Of a DNA stretch of 64,000 nt, positions 1-6,924 are shown piece after piece. The stretch is from positions 372,001 through 436,000 of the forward strand of contig NZ_JABFDH010000003.1 in the NCBI RefSeq assembly GCF_013403975.1. The letters run 5' to 3'. Under the pieces are notes generated by a model, which saw only the letters and a list, made by a program, of their open reading frames with translations, was not told the origin of the DNA and did not search any database. The translations under genes were made by a program, and so were the position numbers. Each line of letters begins with the position of its first letter. Positions within the stretch are counted from its first letter, which is position 1. Origin of the DNA: Winogradskyella ursingii. GTDB taxonomy: Bacteria > Bacteroidota > Bacteroidia > Flavobacteriales > Flavobacteriaceae.

Positions 1-266
1 ACAAAACTTGCTCCTTTTTTGAATAGAGATTTAGCACTTGCAAGTGCAGCGAAGCTGCACGAACTGCTTATAAACCCGAAAAACGTACCCAACAGCACAC
101 TTTTAGATTCATTCTTACCCATCGTTTTTTGCATCCGTTGTTCGGTTACAAATATCTGTATCATACTACTGATAATGTAGCCCAATATGAATGCCCAAAG
201 AGCCATCCAGAAAAACCCTGTTGTGGTATAAGCAGCTTCGCCCCATTGTTCCAAAAAATCATCCAT
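1..266 (-). CDS. Permease, UPF0718/DUF318 (ArsP-like) family, N-terminal part
   Basis: The gene runs off the left edge of the window, so only its first 88 codons are visible. I translated it from the reverse complement, starting at the ATG at 266-264 (MDDFLEQWGEAAY). A hydrophobic segment near residues 19-40 is followed by a charged loop. The run FISSSCSFAALASAKSLFKK near the left edge matches the signature of the DUF318/UPF0718 permeases, a group that includes ArsP-type exporters of organoarsenicals. The SSCS motif is the conserved core of the transport domain. The substrate cannot be read from this fragment, and many members have no known substrate. A GTG one codon upstream (269-267) is an equally possible start. 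Family placement is fairly secure; the arsenic link is only a family association. Confidence 0.75.
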   Translation of the reverse strand, partial: MDDFLEQWGEAAYTTTGFFWMALWAFILGYIISSMIQIFVTEQRMQKTMGKNESKSVLLGTFFGFISSSCSFAALASAKSLFKKGASF

Positions 267-805
267 CACAATTTTGTTTATTGTCCGCTACAGTTATGGC
301 AAAACCTTTTACTATAAGGTTTACATTTATATGGAGAATTACTGTTCTGTCAAGCAAACAGTTTTTCCATAAATAGCGCAATGAAAATGCAAGTCGGTTT
401 CAGTTTCACAATTACACCCCTTTTTTCTGAAAGGGTATATTTCATAATTACAGCGGCATTCAATATTTGGTAGATGATAGACATATCATTTAACGTTTAC
501 AGCTTTACAAAAGATAAATGTTTAAGTCTTTTCAAAATCTATGAATATCTGTAAATTGCTAAAACCTCTATTTCTGCAAGAAATTTATAAATTAACGATA
601 ATATTGCCGTAACCCGAATATCTTTTAACTCTAAAAATTGTGCTAGTCTTTACATATTAGTGGAAGTGTTAAACACCAAAAGATTTTCTGATAATTCGGA
701 AATTAATATAATCAGAAAGCAATTGCGGCACTGCAACTCAAAATCATTTACGCTACTTTGAGTATAAAAATGACATGTTCAAATCGCAAAACCAGCTTAT
801 TAGAT
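267..805. other. Gene-free stretch between permease and ferredoxin
   Basis: No convincing gene lies here. The short plus-strand frames at 129-317 and 191-376 overlap the permease in another frame and have no family signature. Two inverted repeats are visible: AAACCTT at 302-308 with AAGGTTT at 316-322, just upstream of the permease start, and TTTCTGAT at 685-692 with ATCAGAAA at 711-718. The first could be an operator for the permease. The second has an 18-base loop and no T-run on either strand, so it is not an obvious terminator. I see no tRNA cloverleaf and no recognisable riboswitch. Confidence 0.5.
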
Positions 806-842
806 AAAAAAAAAAATCCCAAGCCAACGACTCAGGATTTAA
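806..842 (-). terminator. Probable terminator of the ferredoxin gene
   Basis: On the minus strand AAATCC pairs with GGATTT across a loop of about 15 bases, followed by an uninterrupted T-run (seen as the A-run at 806-816 on the plus strand). It lies about 27 bases past the ferredoxin stop. The 6-bp stem is modest, but the T-run is strong. Confidence 0.6.
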
Positions 843-868
843 TTATTCATTTTAAATGTCACTTATAC

Positions 869-1222
869 CTATCCTTCAGGATGCATAAATTTTTGTTTAG
901 CCAATAATTCTTCTTCAGTTTCAACTATATCTTCATCTGGCACACAGCAATCCACAGGGCAAACCGCAGCACATTGAGGCTCCTCGTGGAAACCAACACA
1001 TTCTGTGCATTTGTCTGGTGCAATATAATACACCTCATCGCTTATAGGCTCTTGAGGCTCTTCCGCATCTACTTCCTTTCCACTCGGTAAAACCACATTG
1101 CCTTCTAAACTGGTTCCATCTTTATAGCGCCAGTCATCCGCACCTTCATAGATAGCAGTATTTGGACATTCTGGTTCACATGCTCCGCAGTTTATACATT
1201 CGTCCGTTATTATAATTGCCAT
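869..1222 (-). CDS. 4Fe-4S dicluster ferredoxin
   Basis: A 117-residue soluble electron carrier. Two cluster motifs are visible: C9-x2-C12-x2-C15-x3-C19-P, and C72-x2-C75-x8-C84-x3-C88-P, followed by C92 and C93. The lengthened loop between the second and third cysteines of the second motif is typical of bacterial 7Fe/8Fe-type ferredoxins. About 50 residues separate the motifs, including an acidic stretch near 52-63. The start at 1222 ([13 protein letters not shown]) is chosen because ferredoxins begin right at the first motif; an in-frame extension to 1324 would add 34 unrelated residues and cover the promoter region. The gene is divergent from the acyl-CoA reductase gene, with 105 bp between starts. 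The redox partner is unknown; a link to the neighbouring reductase is possible but unproven. Confidence 0.93.
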   Translation of the reverse strand: MAIIITDECINCGACEPECPNTAIYEGADDWRYKDGTSLEGNVVLPSGKEVDAEEPQEPISDEVYYIAPDKCTECVGFHEEPQCAAVCPVDCCVPDEDIVETEEELLAKQKFMHPEG

Positions 1223-1248
1223 AGTATTTTTTTCTCTTTTTGTTTGTG

Positions 1249-1256
1249 TAAATTTG
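1249..1256 (+). promoter_or_regulatory. Candidate -7 promoter box for the acyl-CoA reductase gene
   Basis: TAAATTTG matches the Bacteroidetes -7 consensus TAnnTTTG exactly and lies about 70 bases before the start at 1328, in the divergent intergenic region. A clear -33 TTG is not seen. Confidence 0.45.
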
Positions 1257-1327
1257 CACTCACTTTTATCCGAATTGATGGACAAAGTGCAAAAATAAAG
1301 CCAAAATAGTGCATAACCAAACACAAC

Positions 1328-2386
1328 ATGGATTTACAACAAAGAATTAACGCTTTCGCAAAACTTGGAGCATTTCTGGCTCAATTTATACAAGAAGGCA
1401 TAAATAAAAATGAATCTATAGCACATAACGATTTGTTTTTTGAGGGTTTTAAACATCAAATAAAATTAGCTAATGAACATAATGGCTGGTTTACTAAAAC
1501 CAATATTATTTTTGCTTTAGAATCCTGGTCTAATGCACTGACAGAAAGTAATATTAACCAGTGGACAAACAAGTATAGCTTTAATATAAAAGAACCAAAA
1601 ACAGTAGCCATTATTATGGCAGGAAATATACCTTTGGTTGGCTTTCATGATTTTTTGAGCGTGCTTATTTCTGGACATAATGTATTGGTTAAACTATCTT
1701 CTAACGACAAACATTTATTGCCATTTTTGGCTAAGTACCTAGAAACAATTGAACCTGAATTTAAAGGAAAAATCACATTTACGGACAACAAACTAGAACA
1801 TTTTGATGCCGTAATCGCCACAGGAAGTGACAATACAGCTCGTTATTTTGAATATTATTTTAAAGACAAGCCGTCTATAATAAGAAAGAACAGAAACTCG
1901 GTTGCGGTTTTATCAGGAAAGGAATCGCCTGAACAGTTAAAAGAACTATCCGAAGACATATTTAGATATTATGGTTTAGGTTGCCGCAACGTTTCCAAAC
2001 TTTTCATTCCCAAAGGTTATAATTTCGATGATTTTTTTAATGGGATGTACCATTGGCATCCAATTATCAATCAAGCGAAATACGCCAACAATTACGATTA
2101 CAATAAAGCAGTATATTTAATGAGTGAATTTGAAATGCTTGAAAATGGCTTCCTTATGATAAAAGAAGACGACAGCTATTCCTCTCCTATTGCTACCGTA
2201 TTTTACGAATACTACGAAGACTTTAGCAGTCTTAAAAAGAGGCTTGAAGCGGATGCAGAAAAAATTCAATGTGTAGTAGCGAGTGGTTTTTCTGAAAATG
2301 AAATTGAATTTGGACAAACACAACAACCACAACTCTGGGATTATGCAGATAATGTAGATACTGTTGAATTCTTGTTAAAAAGATAG
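1328..2386 (+). CDS. Acyl-CoA reductase, LuxC family
   Basis: A 352-residue protein of the LuxC-type acyl-CoA reductases, an aldehyde-dehydrogenase-like fold that reduces an acyl group to the aldehyde with NADPH through a cysteine thioester. Visible supports are the segment [17 protein letters not shown] near residue 93, the nucleotide-binding-like [15 protein letters not shown] near 164, and the probable catalytic cysteine C219 in [14 protein letters not shown]. Length is shorter than bioluminescence LuxC (about 480), as usual for Bacteroidetes members. No luxD, luxE or luciferase genes lie nearby, so it is not part of a lux operon. It may act on lipid-derived acyl groups; the real substrate is unknown. 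It is divergent from the ferredoxin gene and followed by serC after a 115-bp gap. Confidence 0.85.
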   Translation: MDLQQRINAFAKLGAFLAQFIQEGINKNESIAHNDLFFEGFKHQIKLANEHNGWFTKTNIIFALESWSNALTESNINQWTNKYSFNIKEPKTVAIIMAGNIPLVGFHDFLSVLISGHNVLVKLSSNDKHLLPFLAKYLETIEPEFKGKITFTDNKLEHFDAVIATGSDNTARYFEYYFKDKPSIIRKNRNSVAVLSGKESPEQLKELSEDIFRYYGLGCRNVSKLFIPKGYNFDDFFNGMYHWHPIINQAKYANNYDYNKAVYLMSEFEMLENGFLMIKEDDSYSSPIATVFYEYYEDFSSLKKRLEADAEKIQCVVASGFSENEIEFGQTQQPQLWDYADNVDTVEFLLKR

Positions 2387-2431
2387 CTCAAAAATTATCA
2401 TATTAGTAACATAAAATAGTCAATTAATTAG

Positions 2432-2439
2432 CACCTTTG
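2432..2439 (+). promoter_or_regulatory. Candidate -7 promoter box for serC
   Basis: CACCTTTG differs by one base from TAnnTTTG and lies 62 bases before serC, so transcription would start near 2446. This indicates that serC need not depend on the upstream gene. Confidence 0.35.
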
Positions 2440-2501
2440 TAGCTATTAAAAAATAAAACTTCAGGATTTTTTTAAGTAATTCTGAACTAAATTTAGGATA
2501 A

Positions 2502-3563
2502 ATGAAAAAACATAATTTTAGCGCTGGCCCTTGTATATTGCCAAAATCAGTAATGCAAAAAGCCTCTGAGGCGGTCCTCAATTTTGATGACGGTCTTTCG
2601 CTTTTGGAGATTTCGCATCGTAGTAAACCGTTTGTAGATGTGATGGAGAATGCAAGAGCTCTAGCATTAGAATTATTGGGTCTTGAAGGTAAAGGTTATA
2701 AGGCGTTGTTTCTTCAAGGTGGTGCCAGTACCCAATTTTTAATGGTAGCACTAAATCTTCTCGAAAAAAGAGCAGGCTATCTAAATACGGGAACTTGGAG
2801 TGATAAGGCAATAAAAGAAGCTAGAATTTATGATGATGTTTATGAAGTGGCTTCCTCTAAAATTGCAAATTTTAATTATATCCCAAAAGGTTACGATATT
2901 CCTGAAGATTACGATTATTTTCACTGCACCTCTAACAATACTATTTTTGGTACACAGATGAAGAGCTTTCCGGATTCACCAATCCCAATGGTCTGCGATA
3001 TGAGTAGCGATATATTTTCACGTCAATTGGATTTTTCGAAATTTAATCTTATATATGCCGGAGCACAGAAAAATATGGGTCCTGCAGGAACTACCTTGGT
3101 AGTTGTCAAAGAAGATATTTTAGGAAAAGTATCACGTAAAATTCCATCCATGATGGATTATAAGGTGCATATTAGCAAAGGAAGTATGTTTAATACACCA
3201 CCTGTGTTTCCTGTTTATGTTTCAATGTTAACGTTGCAATGGTTAAAGGATCTCGGAGGCATAAAAGCTATTGAAGAAGAAAACGATAAAAAAGCAAGAT
3301 TAATTTACTCTGAAATTGATTTAAATCCATTATTCAAAGGATATTCTGTCAAAGAAGACCGCTCTAATATGAATGCAACGTTCACCTTAGAAAACGAAAA
3401 CCTTAAGGAAACTTTTGAAGCTATGGTAAAAGAGGCTGGCATCAATGGTCTTAATGGCCACAGAAGTGTAGGAGGATATAGAGCATCAATGTACAACGCG
3501 TTATCTTTAGACAGTGTTAAAGCTTTGGTAGAAGTTATGAGCGATTTAGAGAGTAAGGCATAA
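2502..3563 (+). CDS. serC: Phosphoserine aminotransferase
   Basis: SerC converts 3-phosphohydroxypyruvate and glutamate to phosphoserine and 2-oxoglutarate, the second step of serine synthesis, and also serves pyridoxal-phosphate synthesis in many bacteria. The 353 residues match the usual length of about 360. The N-terminus KHNFSAGP is the family hallmark. GGASTQF at 73-79 binds the cofactor phosphate, D167 lies in the pyridine-binding segment VCDMSSD, and K190 in YAGAQKNMGPAG is the Schiff-base lysine. The C-terminal HRSVGGYRASMYNAL holds the substrate-binding His and Arg residues. The next gene is the dehydrogenase that makes its substrate, so the pair forms a serine-synthesis unit interrupted only by a small repeat. 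Confidence 0.97.
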   Translation: MKKHNFSAGPCILPKSVMQKASEAVLNFDDGLSLLEISHRSKPFVDVMENARALALELLGLEGKGYKALFLQGGASTQFLMVALNLLEKRAGYLNTGTWSDKAIKEARIYDDVYEVASSKIANFNYIPKGYDIPEDYDYFHCTSNNTIFGTQMKSFPDSPIPMVCDMSSDIFSRQLDFSKFNLIYAGAQKNMGPAGTTLVVVKEDILGKVSRKIPSMMDYKVHISKGSMFNTPPVFPVYVSMLTLQWLKDLGGIKAIEEENDKKARLIYSEIDLNPLFKGYSVKEDRSNMNATFTLENENLKETFEAMVKEAGINGLNGHRSVGGYRASMYNALSLDSVKALVEVMSDLESKA

Positions 3564-3624
3564 AGCGTTAGTACTACACATTGACTAATTGAATTGCTTT
3601 TGAAGATTAAAAAATTATAATAAT

Positions 3625-3682
3625 CGTCATTATGAACGAGGTAAAAAAATCTTAATAGATTAGATTCTTCCTCAAAATGACC
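3625..3682. repeat. Imperfect inverted repeat of the CGTCATT...AATGAC type
   Basis: A 58-base element between serC and the dehydrogenase begins CGTCATTATGAACGAGG and ends CCTCAAAATGAC. Its ends are complementary (GTCATT with AATGAC) and the inner arms are partly so (GAGG with CCTC). This form is common between genes in Flavobacteria. The element contains the ATG at 3677, which would otherwise be read as the start of the next gene. Confidence 0.7.
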
Positions 3683-3694
3683 AAAAAACAAATA

Positions 3695-4645
3695 ATGAAA
3701 GTATTAGCAAACGACGGTGTTTCGCAAAGCGGAATTGAAGTTTTAGAGGCTGCAGGTTACGAAGTAATAACTACTACTGTGGCTCAAGAACAACTTGAAA
3801 ACTATATCAATAAGAATAATATTGATGTGCTTTTAGTAAGAAGCGCAACGACCGTTCGTAAAAACATTATAGACAATTGTCCAAGCCTGAAAATTATTGG
3901 CCGTGGCGGTGTGGGTATGGACAATATTGATGTAGACTATGCTAGAAACAAAGGACTCCATGTTATAAACACACCTGCTGCTTCTTCACATTCTGTTGCA
4001 GAATTGGTGTTTGGACATTTCTATGGTCTAGCACGTTTTTTGCATAATTCTAATAGAGATATGCCTTTAGAAGGTGATGCCAATTTCAAAGGATTAAAGA
4101 AATCATATGCCAAAGGCACAGAATTAAAAGGTAAAACATTAGGTGTTTTAGGATTTGGCCGTATTGGGCAAGCAACAGCAAAAGTGGCATTAGGTGTAGG
4201 CATGAGAGTAATTGCTTTTGATCCCTTTATTGAGAAAGCAGATCTAGAATTGGAATTCTTTGATGGACAAAAAGTAAATTTTGAAATTAAAACTATTTCA
4301 AAAGAAGAAGTTCTAAAACAATCAGACTTTTTAACCCTGCATGTACCAGCACAAAAGGAATATGTTATTGATGAAGCAGAATTTAAGCAAATGAAAGATG
4401 GTGTTATCATAGCAAATGCAGCACGCGGTGGTGTAGTTAATGAAGTAGCTTTGGTTAAGGCCATTGAAAGTGGAAAGGTCTCTAGAGCAGCACTCGATGT
4501 TTTTGAAAAGGAGCCAAAACCAGAAATTCAGTTATTAATGAATCCTGCGTTATCATTAACTCCACACACAGGAGCAGCCACCAATGAAGCGCAAGACAGA
4601 ATAGGTATTGAATTAGCTGAACAAATCATTAAGATTTTGAGTTAA
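3695..4645 (+). CDS. serA: D-3-phosphoglycerate dehydrogenase (short form, no ACT domain)
   Basis: A 316-residue NAD-dependent D-2-hydroxyacid dehydrogenase, most likely oxidising 3-phosphoglycerate to 3-phosphohydroxypyruvate for serine synthesis. The dinucleotide fold is marked by GKTLGVLGFGRIGQATAK, and the catalytic Arg, Glu and His lie in NAARGGVV, DVFEKEP and LTPHTGAA. The protein ends after the catalytic region, so the regulatory ASB and ACT domains of longer SerA enzymes are absent and serine feedback may be weak. The start at 3695 (MKVLANDGV) is chosen because the ATG at 3677 lies inside the upstream repeat and would add only MTKKQI. The serC neighbour supports the substrate; without it another 2-hydroxyacid would be possible. 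Confidence 0.92.
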   Translation: MKVLANDGVSQSGIEVLEAAGYEVITTTVAQEQLENYINKNNIDVLLVRSATTVRKNIIDNCPSLKIIGRGGVGMDNIDVDYARNKGLHVINTPAASSHSVAELVFGHFYGLARFLHNSNRDMPLEGDANFKGLKKSYAKGTELKGKTLGVLGFGRIGQATAKVALGVGMRVIAFDPFIEKADLELEFFDGQKVNFEIKTISKEEVLKQSDFLTLHVPAQKEYVIDEAEFKQMKDGVIIANAARGGVVNEVALVKAIESGKVSRAALDVFEKEPKPEIQLLMNPALSLTPHTGAATNEAQDRIGIELAEQIIKILS

Positions 4646-4752
4646 AAATTAATTGTGACCTATACCAACAAAATGAGTCCTATAATAACAAAGGACTTTT
4701 TTTGTACCTTGAAAATTCAATATTATTAATAGTTAACACACAATATCTCATC

Positions 4753-5388
4753 ATGGAAGGAATTTTAGATTTATTAAACAGTGACCTTGGCCAAAACATT
4801 ATTAATGGTGTCTCAGGATCTACTGGAACAGACCAAAACAAGACCAATAGCGTACTTACAATGGCTTTGCCAGTACTCATGAAAGCAATGGAACGTAATG
4901 CTTCAACTCCTGAAGGAGCAGCTGGATTAATGGAGGCCTTAAACGGTAAACATGATGGGAGTATCCTAAGTAATCTTGGAGGTCTTTTTGGTGGTGGCGT
5001 TGACAATGAAGTGAAAAACGATGGTGATAAAATTCTAGGTCATATTTTAGGTTCCAAAAAACAAGGAGTTGAACAATTAATAGGACAAAAAGCTGGTTTA
5101 GATGCTGGCTCAGTTGCCAATATACTCAAAGTTGCCGCACCTATATTAATGGGCATCTTAGGTCAAAAAGCGCGTCAAAAAAATGTGAACTCACAGAACG
5201 ATTTAGGAGGTTTATTGGGTGGAATGCTGGGAGGTAGCAGCAATAAAAACGAACAAAGTTTCTTAGAAAAAATTCTCGATGCAGACGGCGATGGCAGCGT
5301 TGTTGACGATGTTGCAGGCATGGTTTTAGGTGGCTCTAAGAAAAAAGGTGGACTTGGAGGTCTTCTTGGAGGCTTATTTGGGAAATAA
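4753..5388 (+). CDS. DUF937 domain protein, Gly-rich
   Basis: A 211-residue protein of the DUF937 family, whose function is unknown. The N-terminus MEGILDLLNSDLGQNIINGVS and the segments LTMALPVLMKAMERNA and VANILKVAAPILMGILGQKA are typical of the family. The C-terminal half is rich in Gly-Gly-Leu repeats (GGLLGGMLGG, GGLGGLLGGLFGK). Between them is an EF-hand-like acidic loop, DADGDGSVVDDV, which matches the first five liganding positions of a calcium loop but lacks the final Glu. The start at 4753 is preferred because the upstream extension to 4702 has no family character. There is no signal peptide or membrane helix. A Rho-independent terminator follows at 5411. Confidence 0.85.
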   Translation: MEGILDLLNSDLGQNIINGVSGSTGTDQNKTNSVLTMALPVLMKAMERNASTPEGAAGLMEALNGKHDGSILSNLGGLFGGGVDNEVKNDGDKILGHILGSKKQGVEQLIGQKAGLDAGSVANILKVAAPILMGILGQKARQKNVNSQNDLGGLLGGMLGGSSNKNEQSFLEKILDADGDGSVVDDVAGMVLGGSKKKGGLGGLLGGLFGK

Positions 5389-5410
5389 GATAATAAAACG
5401 CATATATACC

Positions 5411-5437
5411 AAAGCAGTTCTAACGAACTGCTTTTTG
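5411..5437 (+). terminator. Rho-independent terminator after the DUF937 gene
   Basis: A perfect 10-bp stem, AAAGCAGTTC with GAACTGCTTT, closes a 4-base loop and runs into a T-tract. It lies 22 bases past the stop codon. Confidence 0.88.
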
Positions 5438-5590
5438 TTTGTCAACTCATTAGTTTTATGGGTTCACTCATTAAATAGTGGCTCTCACGCATTCGCTATT
5501 TTTTCAGTATCAATTTTTAATGTTCTTCGTGGTGTTAAATGAAACAAAAAAACCTTTTAAACACTAACTATATTTAATATCTTTAATATT

Positions 5591-6028
5591 ATGAGAACGA
5601 TTATTCCATTTTTACTTTGCACTATTTTATTGGCAAGTTGTAAGTCTTATGACAATACACAAGTGATTGATAATGAAATGGACGAAAGTCTGGTGCAGAG
5701 TGACACCGTTTCAATCAGTAGCGACGAATCGGATTACCAAATTATTATTATCGAACCCGGCTTTAATGCTTGGCTCGCAAGTACTGCTAGACCAGAAGGT
5801 TATTACTCACAGAGCTATATGGAGGCTCGTAATCAAATTTATGTGCAGAATTGGAATCTTAGAGTTATGCAACCGCAGCAATTTGACCCGAATCTTTACG
5901 AGCTTCGTATAGACTATGATTCTCGCACAGATTATGGCTATGAAGTTAACTATAAGCTTTATAACTATTTCATCTACTTTCAATTAAGATATAATCAAAG
6001 ATTAGGGCCATTTGTTCCAAGGATTTAA
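5591..6028 (+). CDS. Small lipoprotein, resembles DUF6146 family
   Basis: A 145-residue exported lipoprotein. The signal MRTIIPFLLCTILLASC ends in a clear lipobox (LLASC), so Cys17 should be lipidated. A Ser/Asp/Glu-rich linker follows. The mature domain has the conserved-looking core EPGFNAWLAS...RPEGYYSQSYMEARNQIYVQNWN and ends in aromatic-rich NYKLYNYFIYFQLRYNQRLG. I recall this pattern from Bacteroidetes proteins grouped as DUF6146, but that number is from memory. No enzymatic motif is visible. It lies 28 bp before the next membrane-protein gene and could share its transcript. Confidence 0.72.
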   Translation: MRTIIPFLLCTILLASCKSYDNTQVIDNEMDESLVQSDTVSISSDESDYQIIIIEPGFNAWLASTARPEGYYSQSYMEARNQIYVQNWNLRVMQPQQFDPNLYELRIDYDSRTDYGYEVNYKLYNYFIYFQLRYNQRLGPFVPRI

Positions 6029-6055
6029 ATTAAATTTGCAGCGCAATTTAGCGCT

Positions 6056-6550
6056 ATGGAAAACTTTAAAAAAAATTGGGAAATACAACACAATTGGCAG
6101 TTGTTATTTCCTTTTCTTGGTCTTATTGGTTTAGGTTATTCTGCATTCAAAATTGCCGTTGCTCTATTAAAAAATCAACATGTTGCTTTTATCTTTCTTC
6201 TTTCAGCAATTACTTTTTTTATTCTTTTAAAGTTAACTTTATTCATTTTCAAAAAGTTAGAGAATAAATGGATTTTAGATTACAGATGGGAAATGATTCG
6301 GGTATTTATTGTTTTTGCAATTACAGGTTCTTCATCAATGTATATTGGTCGTCCGATTATGCAATTAATGGGAATTACTAAAGAAAACTTAAACCCACTA
6401 CTCTATTGGATTTTATTCATTATAATTGGACTGATTTTCTATCAAGTTCTATTGGTGACTTATGGTTGGCTATTTGGGCAATTTAAGTTTTTTTGGGAAT
6501 TTGAGAAGAAAATGCTCAGACGATTTGGGCTTAAACAATTTTTAGATTGA
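6056..6550 (+). CDS. Four-helix integral membrane protein, unknown function
   Basis: A 164-residue protein with four predicted membrane helices: about residues 16-38 (WQLLFPFLGLIGLGYSAF), 44-66, 80-97 (MIRVFIVFAITGSSSMY) and 117-140. The FAITGSSSMYIGRP segment looks conserved and is probably functional. The N-terminus begins KKNWEIQHNWQL, a polar lead-in without a signal peptide. It resembles a Bacteroidetes membrane family I recall as DUF6787, with moderate confidence. It overlaps the next gene by four bases (TTGA), which suggests translational coupling to the His-rich exported protein. Confidence 0.72.
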   Translation: MENFKKNWEIQHNWQLLFPFLGLIGLGYSAFKIAVALLKNQHVAFIFLLSAITFFILLKLTLFIFKKLENKWILDYRWEMIRVFIVFAITGSSSMYIGRPIMQLMGITKENLNPLLYWILFIIIGLIFYQVLLVTYGWLFGQFKFFWEFEKKMLRRFGLKQFLD

Positions 6551-6888
6551 ATATAAAGACTCTACTTATTGGCACTTTTAAAGTAACGGCTTTTGTACTT
6601 GCAATGGCTGTACTTGCACCTTCTGCCGTAAAATTGAGTCATGTTTTCACTCATCATACGCACGAAGTTTGCGAAGATGATAATGAACACAGTACACACT
6701 TTCATCAAACGGATTTAGAATGTGAATTTTATAAGTTTAAGCTTACTAAAATTCAGTATTTAGAACTCAAAAATGATGGTGCAAATATTCTACCCTTAGG
6801 ATATATATTAAATTCGTGGTATTATAATTCTTTTTATAGTCATCAGCAATTACACACCTTTCTTAGGGGTCCACCAATATTAGCTTAA
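6547..6888 (+). CDS. Exported His/Cys-rich small protein, probable metal binder
   Basis: A 113-residue protein with an N-terminal hydrophobic segment (about 8-27) and a short mature domain that begins with a metal-ligand cluster: SHVFTHHTHEVCEDDNEHSTHFHQ, eight His and a Cys in about 24 residues, followed by a second Cys in LECEFYKF. It ends LRGPPILA. The only plausible start is TTG at 6547, overlapping the preceding stop, so it is likely translated by coupling. It lies 36 bp before a TonB-dependent receptor whose N-terminal half resembles metal-uptake receptors, so the inferred role is periplasmic metal binding for that system. It is similar in layout to other small Bacteroidetes proteins found before such receptors. 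No enzyme motif is seen. Confidence 0.75.
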   Translation: MNIKTLLIGTFKVTAFVLAMAVLAPSAVKLSHVFTHHTHEVCEDDNEHSTHFHQTDLECEFYKFKLTKIQYLELKNDGANILPLGYILNSWYYNSFYSHQQLHTFLRGPPILA

Positions 6889-6924
6889 CTATTAACTTTT
6901 TAGATTTGCTAATATTATTTTTTA

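Noticed and set aside
129..376. Short plus-strand frames (62 and 61 residues) at the left edge
   Set aside because: They overlap the ArsP-like permease in another frame and show no recognisable domain.
1328..2386. Bioluminescence lux operon
   Set aside because: No luxA, luxB, luxD or luxE genes are present. LuxC-type reductases occur widely in Bacteroidetes without luminescence.
4702..4752. Extended start of the DUF937 protein at 4702
   Set aside because: The added residues have no family character and the ATG at 4753 gives the family N-terminus MEGILDLLNSDLG.
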